A stretch of DNA of 58,359 nucleotides from CABZJG01 sp965659715 (lineage in GTDB: Bacteria > Pseudomonadota > Alphaproteobacteria > Rhodobacterales > Rhodobacteraceae): assembly GCA_965659715.1 (NCBI GenBank), contig CBFHXE010000008.1, forward strand, positions 1-58,359. Reading direction: 5' to 3'. Shown piece after piece: positions 17,697 through 26,323 of this stretch. The first letter of the stretch is position 1. Each line of letters opens with the position of its first letter. The notes beneath the pieces are model-generated. The model searched no databases, was not told the DNA's origin, and worked only from the letters and a program-made list of their open reading frames with translations. Position numbers and translations under genes: made by a program.

Positions 17697-18461
17697 TTAA
17701 GCGCCTAATTTAATCGTGGCGATCATCCGGCCATAATCGGCTTGGCCTTGGTGGGTTGTACGCCGATAGGAATAGAACCGGCGCGCATCTGCATAGCTGC
17801 AATCACGGGTCCAAGCGGCGGTTTTAACATTAGCCGCGCGCAAACGGCTTAGGCCATATCCGGGCAGGTCGAACAGATATTTTCCAACGGTTTGACTGTT
17901 GATAAAATACTGTAAAGCCGTTGGGTCATGATCGGCAAATCGTTCAAAAAACTCTTGCCCCACTTCATAGGCGGCCTGGCTAATACAGGGGCCGATCACC
18001 GCGCTTATGTTCTCTCTCTGCGCACCAAGGTTTTCCATTGCCTCTAGAGTTGCTTCCAAAATACCGTCTAAAGCGCCCCGCCAACCGGCATGCGCGGCAC
18101 CGATCACGCCAGCTTTGGGATCGGCAAACAGCACTGGCTGGCAATCTGCACTGAGCACGCCAAGGGCCAGTTGCGGGGTTGCGGTTACCAATGCATCGGC
18201 CGAGGTGGCTGGACGTATCGCGGCGTCAATGATCAAAACATCAGCGGAGTGTGTTTGATGAACGGTGACAAGGCTTTGTGGTTTTACCCCCAAATCTTGG
18301 GCAACGCGGGCTCGGTTGATGGACACGATTTCAGCTTGATCTGAAGATGATAGCCCACAATTAAGACCGGCGAAAATGCCCGAAGAGGCGCCGCCCAATC
18401 GGGTGTAAAACCCGTGTTTGAACGGCTGTAATAGCGGCGATGTAATCCGTTCAAGTGTCAT
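17697..18461 (-). CDS. pgeF: Purine nucleoside phosphorylase / multicopper-laccase-domain protein PgeF (YfiH)
   Basis: 254 residues with the zinc and substrate motifs of the family: VTVHQTHSAD, SADCQPVLFADP (cysteine ligand) and GAAHAGWRGAL (histidine ligand), plus IGPCISQAAYEVG. Family members phosphorolyse adenosine and related nucleosides; in some bacteria they also edit peptidoglycan precursors. The laccase label is historical. It is last in an lgt-midA-pgeF run, two bases after midA. Confidence 0.92.
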   Translation of the reverse strand: MTLERITSPLLQPFKHGFYTRLGGASSGIFAGLNCGLSSSDQAEIVSINRARVAQDLGVKPQSLVTVHQTHSADVLIIDAAIRPATSADALVTATPQLALGVLSADCQPVLFADPKAGVIGAAHAGWRGALDGILEATLEAMENLGAQRENISAVIGPCISQAAYEVGQEFFERFADHDPTALQYFINSQTVGKYLFDLPGYGLSRLRAANVKTAAWTRDCSYADARRFYSYRRTTHQGQADYGRMIATIKLGA

Positions 18462-18463
18462 AT

Positions 18464-19522
18464 TTAAAATCCTGGCGGCGGCGGTGATGCCTTTGGAAAC
18501 AGCGCAAGGGCTTTGAACACTGTTCCCATTTCATCGGGATGCGTCAAGCGCCGATGCGCGGCAATATGTTGCTCAAGCGCTGGGCCGCTTAGGTTTTTTG
18601 CCAAGGTTTGAGCGCGCGGCGTAATGCCAAGCCTTTCAAGCAAAACCCCCTGTGGTGTGAGCCGCGAAGCCGAGCAAGAGGCGGCGTTCACAATGGCTTC
18701 AAAATCAACATGTGCGGTCAGATCGACCTCGCCCGGCGCACTAAGAATATCCACGAATTGATGGTTTTTTACCGCTTGAACCGTATCCCCAAGCGAGCGC
18801 CAATCCCCATAATCAATAAGTATTGCTGCGCCTTTATAGGTTTCTATGTGGCTGCCAATCTGGGCTGCAATGGCTCGGGTTTGAGAATTTATTTCCACAA
18901 TATCGCCCTCTGCCGTATCCTCTATACGGGCTGTAAGTTGCGGCGTGATGCTTGGGATTTTATTCAATCCAAGCGACAGCTGGCCATCGGATAAGCCAAC
19001 CTGCCGTTCATGCCAGCCTTCCCCCTTGCGTTGATATTGATGTAGGGGCAGGGCGTCGAAAAATTCATTTGCAACGCAAAACAGCGGTAGGTTTGGCAAG
19101 TTTGCCAAACTATCAAGCCAAACTGGATCAAAGCCCCTTAGGCTTTTTCGTTGCTGATCAATGAGCTTTTTCGAGGCTTCAAATAAGTGCAGACGCATGG
19201 CCTGATGAAAGCCCTCAATGCGCGATGTCGCACGCAAAATATCTGCCATCAATGTGCCGCGGCCGGGACCAAGTTCAAGCAAAACAAAAGGAGCGGGGCA
19301 GCCTTGATCCTGCCAGCTCTGTGCAAGGCATAGACCGAGCAATTCGCCAAACATCTGACTGGTTTCCGGCGCAGTGACAAAATCACCGCTAGCGCCAAAT
19401 ACATTTTCCTGAGTGTAATACCCATGCGCGGGATGCAACAGGCAGGTTTCCATAAATTCAGCCAGCGACATCGGTCCACTTTGAGCAATGTGGTGATGTA
19501 GGACTTTCGTCAGCTCTGTCAT
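18464..19522 (-). CDS. Class I SAM-dependent methyltransferase, MidA/NDUFAF7 family
   Basis: 352 residues. The conserved front end SGPMSLAEFMETCLLHPAHGYYT and GDFVTAPETSQMFGELLGL precede the SAM-binding LLELGPGRGTLMADIL (about 82-97) and VANEFFDALPLHQY. Mitochondrial relatives methylate an arginine of the complex I subunit NDUFS2; the bacterial role is presumed similar but is unproven here. The start overlaps the lgt stop by four bases. Confidence 0.9.
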   Translation of the reverse strand: MTELTKVLHHHIAQSGPMSLAEFMETCLLHPAHGYYTQENVFGASGDFVTAPETSQMFGELLGLCLAQSWQDQGCPAPFVLLELGPGRGTLMADILRATSRIEGFHQAMRLHLFEASKKLIDQQRKSLRGFDPVWLDSLANLPNLPLFCVANEFFDALPLHQYQRKGEGWHERQVGLSDGQLSLGLNKIPSITPQLTARIEDTAEGDIVEINSQTRAIAAQIGSHIETYKGAAILIDYGDWRSLGDTVQAVKNHQFVDILSAPGEVDLTAHVDFEAIVNAASCSASRLTPQGVLLERLGITPRAQTLAKNLSGPALEQHIAAHRRLTHPDEMGTVFKALALFPKASPPPPGF

Positions 19523-20400
19523 GAGGTACGGCGCCTACGGGCGCGGGAAATCAAAAACAGTCCGGCTGCGATCATTGGCAGGGACAAAATCTGTCCCATG
19601 GTGATGCCCATACCAGCCAATTCATAGACATAGCCCAATGGGTTTTCTGCGGATTGGAACTGCGCATCTGGTTGGCGCACCAGTTCTACAAAACAGCGCG
19701 CAATCCCATAGCCGGCAAAGAAAATTCCTGTGATCAGGCCCGGTTTCTTAAGAGCATTCTTTCTAAACGCTAAAAAGAGTAGCAGCCCGCCCAAAAGTAA
19801 ACCTTCGAGGACAGCTTCATAAAGCTGAGATGGATGGCGTGCACAAAGGCCGGCAATTTGGCCGCAGGCCTGAGCGGCGTCTCCGGGGAAAATAACACCC
19901 CACGGAACATCAGTGGGCCGCCCCCACAGTTCGGCGTTTATGAAATTAGCCACACGTCCCAAAAGCAGCCCTGCAGGTGCCGCCAGTGCCAGCAAGTCCG
20001 CACCAGAAGCGTATGGCACCAAATTTCGCCTAAAGAACAGGTATGCAGCGACACATACGCCCGCTAACCCCCCATGGAACGCCATGCCGCCTTGCCAAAT
20101 CATCACAATTTCCAAGGGATGATAGAGAAAATAGAGCGGTTGATAAAAGAAAACATAGCCAAGCCGGCCCCCCAAAATAACGCCCACTATCACCCATGTG
20201 AGCAGATCCTCGACTTGTACCGCTTCGATCGGGGAAAGATTATCACGCCAAAGCGCGGGTCTGTTGGCGGCCAATACTGCAATCCGCCAACCCAGTATAA
20301 GTCCGACGATATAGGCCAGAGCATACCAGCGCAAAGCCAATTCCATTCCAAAAATGGTTATCGAGAAAATCTCGGGGGATATGTTGGGAAATGCGATCAT
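19519..20400 (-). CDS. lgt: Phosphatidylglycerol-prolipoprotein diacylglyceryl transferase
   Basis: 293 residues, seven predicted membrane helices. The family signature GRVANFINAELWGRPT is at about 151-166, with GGMAFHGGLAG near 105 and HPSQLYEA near 200. These carry the catalytic His and Arg region of Lgt. It attaches diacylglycerol to the lipobox cysteine, the first step of lipoprotein maturation in the inner membrane. First gene of the lgt-midA-pgeF run and divergent from the ubiK-like gene. Confidence 0.96.
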   Translation of the reverse strand: MIAFPNISPEIFSITIFGMELALRWYALAYIVGLILGWRIAVLAANRPALWRDNLSPIEAVQVEDLLTWVIVGVILGGRLGYVFFYQPLYFLYHPLEIVMIWQGGMAFHGGLAGVCVAAYLFFRRNLVPYASGADLLALAAPAGLLLGRVANFINAELWGRPTDVPWGVIFPGDAAQACGQIAGLCARHPSQLYEAVLEGLLLGGLLLFLAFRKNALKKPGLITGIFFAGYGIARCFVELVRQPDAQFQSAENPLGYVYELAGMGITMGQILSLPMIAAGLFLISRARRRRTS

Positions 20401-20503
20401 AATTTACCTTTGCCCCTCTGTGCATCTGGTTTAACAAAAAAGTCAACCTTGAGACTGACCATAGAGTGACCATATAAAAGAGAAAGTAACTTTGGAGAGT
20501 CTG

Positions 20504-20773
20504 ATGCAGACCAAAAATAAAATGCTAGATGACCTGTCGCAACTGATGACCAATGCAATGGGGGTGGCCCAAGGGGCTAAAGAAGAAGCTGAAAATGCAA
20601 TGAAATCCCTGATTGATCGCTGGTTATCCGAACAAAACTTCGTAACCCGAGAAGAATTTGATGCGGTTCACGCCATGGCGCGCAAGGCCCGTGAAGAGAA
20701 CGAAGCCCTTAAATCGCGCCTAGATGCGCTTGAGAAGACGGCAAAAACCGGCAAAATATCTCCTAAATCCTGA
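20504..20773 (+). CDS. UbiK-family accessory factor (BMFP domain)
   Basis: 89 residues from ATG 20504, which has GGAG at 20494; an in-frame TTG at 20492 is less likely. The protein is almost entirely helical: an amphipathic LDDLSQLMTNAMGVAQGAKE segment, then FVTREEFDAVHAMARKAREENEALKSRL coiled coil. This is the membrane-fusogenic-protein layout. E. coli UbiK assists the aerobic ubiquinone-biosynthesis complex. Divergent from lgt; a terminator follows immediately. Confidence 0.85.
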   Translation: MQTKNKMLDDLSQLMTNAMGVAQGAKEEAENAMKSLIDRWLSEQNFVTREEFDAVHAMARKAREENEALKSRLDALEKTAKTGKISPKS

Positions 20774-20783
20774 CTGCACCGTT

Positions 20784-20813
20784 AGGCCGCCTGATCCACT
20801 GGGCGGCCTTTTG
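20784..20813 (+). terminator. Rho-independent terminator after ubiK-like gene
   Basis: AGGCCGCC (20784-20791) and GGCGGCCT (20802-20809) form an 8-bp stem with a 10-base loop, followed by TTTT. Confidence 0.88.
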
Positions 20814-20886
20814 TCAGCTTGGCCTCATTTAAGAGCCATAAGCGATCTATCCACAGATTATTACGTGTAGACCAAAGATTTCTCTT

Positions 20887-20989
20887 TACAGAGAGAGCAA
20901 AGCGCATCACCATATGTAGTAAGGGTAGCGGTTATCAACCGCACTCTGTAGAGCAGGCACCAAGCGCTTGGGGATGCTGCCATATCCCC
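20887..20989 (+). other. Hairpin-rich candidate leader upstream of ybjN-like gene
   Basis: Several complementary segments lie in this gap. TACAGAG (20887-20893) can pair with CTCTGTA (20944-20950). GCGGTT/AACCGC (20928-20942) forms a 3-base-loop hairpin. CCAAGCGCTTGG (20960-20971) is a perfect 12-bp palindrome, and GGGGAT/ATCCCC (20970-20989) a 6-bp stem. The last two overlap and so are mutually exclusive. No convincing reading frame fits; a 61-codon frame crossing it has no family resemblance. It could be a 5' leader or small RNA. Confidence 0.4.
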
Positions 20990-21016
20990 ACGCTAATTAA
21001 ATAAAGAGGTGGCGCT

Positions 21017-21517
21017 ATGGCACTAACAGAACACTTCTACGAAGAAGAAATTCATCCTATCGACATTGTTGAACATATTGCCGAACACCATGAATGGGAT
21101 TTTGACCGGATTGCAGACGATCAAATTGCCATGGCGGTGGAAGGTCAGTGGCGAACATATTCTATTACCCTGGCGTGGTCAGGTTTTGATGAAACATTAA
21201 GAATGATCTGCACGTTTGAAATGCAGCCTCCGAAAGAAAAACTAGGTGCTTTGTTTGAGGTTTTAAACTCAATTAATGATCAATGTTGGGCTGGCGCATT
21301 CACTTTCTGGCAGGATCACAGCCTGATGGTGTACCGTTATGGATTGGTTTTAAGCGGCGGTCAGATTGCGAGCCCAGAGCAAATTGATACATTGATTTCC
21401 TCTGCCGTCAGCTCTGCCGAGCGCTATTATCCGGCGCTGCAATTGGTTGTCTACGGCGATCAACCCCCGAAGCAGGCGCTACAGGTCGCCATTGCAGAGG
21501 CTTACGGACGCGCGTAA
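21017..21517 (+). CDS. YbjN domain-containing protein
   Basis: 166 residues, acidic, no signal peptide. IHPIDIVEHIAEHHEWDFDR, LAWSGFDETLRMICTFEM, LFEVLNSINDQCWAGAFTFW and MVYRYGLVLSGGQ match the YbjN fold, which resembles a type III secretion chaperone. E. coli YbjN affects stress tolerance and motility; the molecular role is unknown. An AAAGAGGTGGC ribosome-binding site precedes the ATG. It is followed by proC after 41 bases, and preceded by a hairpin-rich gap that may influence its expression. Confidence 0.88.
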   Translation: MALTEHFYEEEIHPIDIVEHIAEHHEWDFDRIADDQIAMAVEGQWRTYSITLAWSGFDETLRMICTFEMQPPKEKLGALFEVLNSINDQCWAGAFTFWQDHSLMVYRYGLVLSGGQIASPEQIDTLISSAVSSAERYYPALQLVVYGDQPPKQALQVAIAEAYGRA

Positions 21518-21558
21518 CATCGCCCCAACGTGAACAGAGTAATCACATTGGGGACACT

Positions 21559-22377
21559 ATGAATTTTAATGATATATCCCGTCGGGGTCTGGTACTTCTT
21601 GGCTGCGGGAAAATGGGATCGGCAATGCTTGCCGGTTGGGTGCGTGATGGTTTGGATCCAAAAGCAGTTTGGGTCATTGATCCGCAACCTTCAAACTGGC
21701 TGTTAGAGCAGGGCGTTCATGTCAACCAAAGCTTGCCGCCCCGGCCTGCGATCATCTTGGTGGCGGTTAAACCACAGCTGATGGAGCAGGCCCTGCCTCA
21801 AATCGAGGCCTTTGGAAATGCACCGGAAACAGTTATTCTGTCTGTTGCTGCTGGAACGCCAATTAAAGCATATGAAAGCATGTTAGGCACGCAAACACCG
21901 GTGATCCGTGCGATGCCTAACACACCGGCCGCCATTGGCAAGGGCATCACCGCCATCAGTGCAAATTCTCACGTCTCAGAGGACCAGTTGCAGGTTGCAG
22001 ATCAGTTGCTAAAAGCCATTGGCCAAACAGTAAGGTGCGAGGCAGAAGCCCAGCTTGATGCGGTGACAGGCGTGTCGGGATCGGGGCCCGCGTATGTATT
22101 TTATATGATTGATGCGCTGGCCGCAGCCGGCCGCGCGCAGGGGCTATCATCTAAGATAGCAATGCAATTGGCCAAAGCCACAGTGGCGGGCGCTGGTGCA
22201 TTGGCTGAAACCTCTGACGAAACACCTGAGCAACTTCGGGTCAATGTGACCAGCCCAAATGGCACCACGCAAGCAGGTCTTGAAGTTCTAATGAATGATG
22301 GCAGTGGCCTTGGGCCATTGATGGAAAACACAGTGGCCGCGGCCGCAGACAGATCACGAGAACTTGCCAATGGCTGA
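21559..22377 (+). CDS. proC: Pyrroline-5-carboxylate reductase
   Basis: 272 residues. The dinucleotide-binding LLGCGKMGSAMLAGW opens the protein. RAMPNTPAAIGKGITAI lies near residue 115, and the signature VTGVSGSGPAYVFYMIDAL and VTSPNGTTQAGLEVL are in the C-terminal dimerisation domain. It completes proline synthesis by reducing pyrroline-5-carboxylate with NAD(P)H. The csaA-like gene starts inside its last codons, so the two are coupled. Confidence 0.96.
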   Translation: MNFNDISRRGLVLLGCGKMGSAMLAGWVRDGLDPKAVWVIDPQPSNWLLEQGVHVNQSLPPRPAIILVAVKPQLMEQALPQIEAFGNAPETVILSVAAGTPIKAYESMLGTQTPVIRAMPNTPAAIGKGITAISANSHVSEDQLQVADQLLKAIGQTVRCEAEAQLDAVTGVSGSGPAYVFYMIDALAAAGRAQGLSSKIAMQLAKATVAGAGALAETSDETPEQLRVNVTSPNGTTQAGLEVLMNDGSGLGPLMENTVAAAADRSRELANG

Positions 22378-22708
22378 GATAAGTTTTGATGATTTTCTTA
22401 AGGTCGATATCCGTATGGGCCAAATCACGAAAGCCGAACCCTATCCAGAGGCGCGCAAACCGGCGATCAAGCTTTGGGTCGATTTCGGGGGTGAACTGGG
22501 CGAAAAGAAAAGCTCTGCTCAAATCACGGCGCATTATCAGCCTGAGGATTTAATTGGCAAGCAGGTGATGGCAGTGGTTAATTTTCCGCCTCGGCAGATC
22601 GGAAAATTCATGTCCGAAGTGCTGGTTCTTGGCCTGTCCGATCCAGACGGCGGTATTGTGCTTATTGGGCCGGATAAACCGGTGGAATTGGGTGCGCGCC
22701 TTCATTGA
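22370..22708 (+). CDS. CsaA-like tRNA-binding (OB-fold) protein
   Basis: 112 residues from ATG 22370. FLKVDIRMGQITKAEPYPEARKPA, AQITAHYQPEDLIGKQVMAVVNFPPRQIGKFMSEVLVLG and a closing D-rich turn match the homodimeric CsaA/Trbp111 OB-fold domain that binds tRNA and has been called a secretion chaperone in Bacillus. It overlaps proC by eight bases. An in-frame TTG at 22364 is a weaker start. Cellular role in Alphaproteobacteria is not established. Confidence 0.9.
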   Translation: MAEISFDDFLKVDIRMGQITKAEPYPEARKPAIKLWVDFGGELGEKKSSAQITAHYQPEDLIGKQVMAVVNFPPRQIGKFMSEVLVLGLSDPDGGIVLIGPDKPVELGARLH

Positions 22709-22733
22709 GCGGCGCGGCCCCTTTGAGCCACAA

Positions 22734-23312
22734 TTAGTTGCCTGTTGCTTCTCTCCAATGGCGGCGGCAGAGCGAGACATAGGTTTCATTTCCCCCAATT
22801 TGCACTTGCTCGCCTTCGGTCATGGCCTCGCCTCTTTCGTTTTGCCGCACCACCATCGTCGCTTTTTTACCACAATGGCAGATCGTGCGAATTTCGCGCA
22901 TTTCATCGGCCAGCGCCAAAAGTGCAGCAGAACCGGGAAACAACTTGCCCTGAAAATCAACCCGGAGGCCGTAACACATCACGGGAACATTTAAATCATC
23001 AACGGCGCGCGCCAATTGCCAGACCTGCGCCTCTTCTAGAAACTGCGCCTCATCAATAAAAACACAGGCGCATGCGCTTTTGGACAGATGCGCCTCAATC
23101 CCATCATAAAGGTTTTGCCCCGGGGCAAACGTATCTGCATCTTGGTTAATGCCAATTCTTGACCCAATTTGGCCCTCACCTGCGCGATTATCAAACTGGG
23201 CCGTCAACAAATAGGTCTGCATACCGCGCTCGCGGTAGTTATGCGATGCCTGCAAAAGCAGTGTCGACTTGCCGGCATTCATGGTCGAGTATTGAAAATA
23301 GAGCTTAGCCAT
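22734..23312 (-). CDS. tdk: Thymidine kinase
   Basis: 192 residues of the type II (tetrameric) class. The P-loop MNAGKSTLLLQA is at about 11-22, the DEAQF acid motif near 91-95, and zinc cysteines occur at ICHCGKKA and near the C-terminal LCRRH. The lid segment ends GGNETYVSLCRRHW. It phosphorylates thymidine for salvage, complementing deoA, cdd and upp further along the window. Convergent with csaA. A small frame of uncertain reality ends seven bases before its start. Confidence 0.96.
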   Translation of the reverse strand: MAKLYFQYSTMNAGKSTLLLQASHNYRERGMQTYLLTAQFDNRAGEGQIGSRIGINQDADTFAPGQNLYDGIEAHLSKSACACVFIDEAQFLEEAQVWQLARAVDDLNVPVMCYGLRVDFQGKLFPGSAALLALADEMREIRTICHCGKKATMVVRQNERGEAMTEGEQVQIGGNETYVSLCRRHWREATGN

Positions 23313-23319
23313 AAAGGTT

Positions 23320-23514
23320 CTATGCCGCAGAATTCATGTGGGTTTCAAGGGCACTCTTGCCGAAAGACATACGAGTTGGGAAAAACTGATCGCAGGCAAC
23401 TCGCAAACCGTAAAAAACCGTGCTGTCTCTTTGGAAAAGTGTTGGCGCGCAAATTTTTTCCAGTCTTTGGCGCATACGCATAGTTTCAAAATGAAATTTG
23501 TTAAAGGCGATCAA
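23320..23514 (-). CDS. Small unrecognised reading frame upstream of tdk
   Basis: 64 codons, ending seven bases before the tdk ATG on the same strand. I recognise no family. The composition (MRMRQRLEKICAPTLFQRD and YGLRVACDQFFPTRMSFGK) is basic and includes two cysteines, and no ribosome-binding site is obvious. The 260-base gap to the next gene contains nothing else clear. It may be a real leader peptide or a chance frame. Confidence 0.2.
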   Translation of the reverse strand: MIAFNKFHFETMRMRQRLEKICAPTLFQRDSTVFYGLRVACDQFFPTRMSFGKSALETHMNSAA

Positions 23515-23572
23515 AATTTTTAAGAGCGGGATTTACTCTGGTCAAATCGCTGAAAATAAAGTTAGAGAAAGT

Positions 23573-24475
23573 ATGGAACTTTGGATTTTAGCCTCTTTAA
23601 TTGCGGCCTCTTTGCAAACCGTTCGGTTCATGCTGCAAAAAATACTCAGCAGTGGGCAGTTGTCCACCGCGGGGGCCACCTTTGCCAGGTTTTGCTATTC
23701 AGCGCCGCTTTTCTGGATTGCGGTTGCTGGGTACTTTTGGGTTAATGATCTTGCCCCCCCACAGCTTTCGATGGCATTTTGGGGATATGCTGCTATCGGC
23801 GGACTGAGCCAGATTTTTGCCACGGTTTGTGTGGTCGCCTTGTTCCGGACCCGCAATTTTGCCGTTGGCATTACCTTCAAAAAAACCGAAGTGATCCAAG
23901 CGGTTTGTGTAGGTATTCTCGTTTTGGGCGAAGGTGTATCACTAATTGGTCTTGTGGCCATTTTGATCGGGTTAATCGGGGTTCTTTTGCTGTCTGACCA
24001 ACCTTTTGGAGGCGCCACAGGGCTTTCAAGATTTGCCAGCCGGGCAACAGGGCTGGGCATATTATCTGGGTTTTTATTTGCAATTTCAGCCGTATTCTAT
24101 CGCGGCGCCACTTTAGAAGTCGGCTTTGATAGTGCGGTTTTACGGGCCAGTGTGACGCTATTGTTGGTGATTACATTGCAGATGGCCGTGATGACCATCT
24201 GGCTCTATCTGCGTGAACCTGGCCAGTTAAGGGCGGTTTGGCATGCGCGCAAAACAGCCGTATGGGTTGGCTTGACCAGCCTTGGTGGTTCGCTGGGCTG
24301 GTTTACGGCCTTCACATTGCAAAATGCGGCCTATGTAAAGGCGGTTGGACAAATTGAACTTATTCTAAGCCTTGCAGCCAGCGTTTTGTTTTTTCGCGAA
24401 AAGATCACTGCGCGCGAACTTGGCGGGATCGGATTTTTGGTGGTCAGCATTGTGATCTTGGTGTTGCGCGCTTAA
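23573..24475 (+). CDS. EamA/DMT superfamily transporter
   Basis: 300 residues from ATG 23573 (MELWILASLIAASLQTVRF), after AGAGAAAG; an open frame 25 codons earlier lacks a membrane-like start. About ten transmembrane segments; SLGWFTAFTLQNAAYVKAVGQIE near the C-terminus is typical of DMT carriers. Predicted inner-membrane exporter, substrate unknown. It converges with, and slightly overlaps, the NUDIX gene. Confidence 0.84.
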   Translation: MELWILASLIAASLQTVRFMLQKILSSGQLSTAGATFARFCYSAPLFWIAVAGYFWVNDLAPPQLSMAFWGYAAIGGLSQIFATVCVVALFRTRNFAVGITFKKTEVIQAVCVGILVLGEGVSLIGLVAILIGLIGVLLLSDQPFGGATGLSRFASRATGLGILSGFLFAISAVFYRGATLEVGFDSAVLRASVTLLLVITLQMAVMTIWLYLREPGQLRAVWHARKTAVWVGLTSLGGSLGWFTAFTLQNAAYVKAVGQIELILSLAASVLFFREKITARELGGIGFLVVSIVILVLRA

Positions 24476-25173
24476 TCTTTATAGGGCTCGTTATGGCCGC
24501 GAAGACGCAGAAACAAACTTTCTTCATCATCGTTTCTAAAAAAAGGCACTGACGCTGGCGGCGCGGTGTCTTTGATCCGGGCTGTTACTTCTGCCAAAAC
24601 GACTTCGGTGATGAACGGTAGATCAAAAGCGCGGACGTCCTCAAGCGCGATCCATTGCAAATGCGATAACTCATCGCTTGCCGCCGTGAAATCATCAAGG
24701 TCTGTTTGCAACTGATCTGCATCAATCATAAAAAATCTAGCATCAAACCGGCGTGTCCTGCCCGGAGGGGTTATGGCCCGAAACACAAACTGAAGACCGC
24801 TAGCATCTGGAAGATAGCCGTTTTTGGCAAATGCGCTCCAATCCTCTGGTGGCTGGCCTGACCAAACACCGGATTGGCCAAGTATTTGACCAGTTTCTTC
24901 AAAAAGCTCGCGAATAGCCGCAACACAAAGAGTGTCGCACAGCGTGGGGTCAGCATCTTTTTGCAACCGCGAGCGACAGGGTTCAGTGATGGATGCTTTT
25001 AGGTCAATGGCGCCATCTTGAATATCCACAGCGCCACCCGGAAAAACAAACTTGTTTGGCATAAAGGCAGCTTTTGAACCCCTTTGACCCATTAAAACCT
25101 TTGGCGTGTGATCGCGGTCGCGGACGACAATCACGGTTGCTGCATTTCTGATTGCGGTTTTATCTTCGGTCAT
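24472..25173 (-). CDS. NUDIX hydrolase
   Basis: 233 residues from ATG 25173, which has AGGG upstream; a longer frame to 25251 lies inside the DUF983 gene. FVFPGGAVD and, after an insertion, AAIRELFEETGQIL form a NUDIX box (GG...REL-EETG). A LQFVFRAITPPGRTRRFDARFF block follows. NUDIX enzymes hydrolyse nucleoside diphosphates linked to other groups. The spacing inside the box and size suggest the NUDT7/19-like CoA or nucleotide-sugar group. It overlaps the DUF983 stop by 14 bases. Confidence 0.85.
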   Translation of the reverse strand: MTEDKTAIRNAATVIVVRDRDHTPKVLMGQRGSKAAFMPNKFVFPGGAVDIQDGAIDLKASITEPCRSRLQKDADPTLCDTLCVAAIRELFEETGQILGQSGVWSGQPPEDWSAFAKNGYLPDASGLQFVFRAITPPGRTRRFDARFFMIDADQLQTDLDDFTAASDELSHLQWIALEDVRAFDLPFITEVVLAEVTARIKDTAPPASVPFFRNDDEESLFLRLRGHNEPYKD

Positions 25174-25597
25174 TTTTGCCCTGTTCGCTAGTGGTTTGCT
25201 GCTCGGTTGAAAACCCATGCATATGTCGTGCCCATTGGAAGGCAACGACAACGCCTTTTAGTCTAGGCAAAAGATAGAGCGATAATACAATACAGCCAAC
25301 ACCAAAAATAGCGAGCATAGTATAGGGATCTGGGCGCCATTTAACAAATGTGTAATGCAGCAGTGGCATTATGATATGCCCGACCAGTAAAATTGTGAGA
25401 TAAGCTGGGCCATCGTCGGCGCGATGATGGTGGAGTTGAGCACCGCAATTGCTGCAGCTATGCCGGATTTTAAGATACCCATCCATAAGCTGGCCCCGAC
25501 CGCAGCTAGGACACTTTCTACGCCAGCCTTTTTGAACTGCGGATAACAGATTCCTTTGACCCTCAGTCGAGCCAACTGTGTTGAGAGTTTCCACCAT
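25160..25597 (-). CDS. DUF983 family membrane protein
   Basis: 145 residues. A cysteine-rich N-terminal half with two CxxC pairs (KCPSCGRGQL, SCSNCGAQL) is followed by HRADDGPAYLTILLVGHIIMPL and two membrane helices (about 68-85 and 95-112). This is the DUF983 layout: probable metal-binding knuckle plus two helices. Function unknown. Upstream of and overlapping the NUDIX gene. Confidence 0.87.
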   Translation of the reverse strand: MVETLNTVGSTEGQRNLLSAVQKGWRRKCPSCGRGQLMDGYLKIRHSCSNCGAQLHHHRADDGPAYLTILLVGHIIMPLLHYTFVKWRPDPYTMLAIFGVGCIVLSLYLLPRLKGVVVAFQWARHMHGFSTEQQTTSEQGKNDRR

Positions 25598-25799
25598 TAA
25601 TCGACCAATTAAATTTTCTAAAGCGTGCTATTGTTTTAATTCAATTCAGGGCATTAGTCCTTGTGGCTGCTTGTCGCAATAATTTTGTTCGCGATGCTAA
25701 GTAATCAACCTCCTATTTTTTTCGACGGAAAATGCGGCGAGGCGCGTTCTATGTTTACCAAACAATAAAATTGGCAAGACACTGAATAAGGAAAAAACA

Positions 25800-26279
25800 A
25801 TGCGGCGTAAAACACCTATCCTCACCCTAACGGCTTTGATTATAGCTGGATCAACAACTTTTATAATGGCCGACAATCATGCTGGCGATCGTCCGGATCG
25901 TTTCCCAAGTTTTGAAGAGCTGGACATAAATGGTGATCAAATGATTTCGCCCGACGAAGTCGCGGGTCATGCACAGGCCCATTTTAACAAAATCGACACA
26001 AATAAAGACGGTAGCCTTTCAGCCGAGGAAATCGCTAAAATGCATATGGCGCAGGCGGCTGAGATAGCGAAATCACGCCACGCCAAAATGGTCGAAAAAC
26101 TTGATAAAGATGGCGACGGGCTGCTCAGCTTTTTTGAAATGCAAGCTGCCCGCAAAGCGCCAAATACTGATAGAATGTTCAAGCATCTCGATAATGACGG
26201 TGACGGGATGATCAGTGCCGAGGAATTTGCATCGGTAAAAGAACGTGGGCATAAAGGTCGAAAGAAAAATAAACCTTAG
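25800..26279 (+). CDS. Secreted EF-hand protein
   Basis: 159 residues. A signal peptide covers about 1-24, with cleavage after FIMA. Four EF-hand calcium loops follow at about 42-53 (DINGDQMISPDE), 66-77 (DTNKDGSLSAEE), 102-113 (DKDGDGLLSFFE) and 131-142 (DNDGDGMISAEE), all with acidic positions 1 and 12. A basic C-terminal tail ends in KNKP. Predicted periplasmic calcium binder. It is the first gene of a unit with an ECF sigma factor 44 bases downstream, which suggests a role in envelope sensing or as a target of that sigma factor. Confidence 0.88.
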   Translation: MRRKTPILTLTALIIAGSTTFIMADNHAGDRPDRFPSFEELDINGDQMISPDEVAGHAQAHFNKIDTNKDGSLSAEEIAKMHMAQAAEIAKSRHAKMVEKLDKDGDGLLSFFEMQAARKAPNTDRMFKHLDNDGDGMISAEEFASVKERGHKGRKKNKP

Positions 26280-26323
26280 AGCATTCGCCAACTTTTGTAG
26301 CTTTAGGCGCAGGTCAGTAAATT

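Noticed and set aside
20845..20853. CTATCCACA as a DnaA box
   Set aside because: One mismatch to TTATCCACA and no cluster of further boxes or AT-rich unwinding region; not evidence of an origin.
20819..21004. 61-codon frame between ubiK and ybjN
   Set aside because: No family resemblance, no ribosome-binding site, and it crosses strong hairpins; better treated as non-coding.
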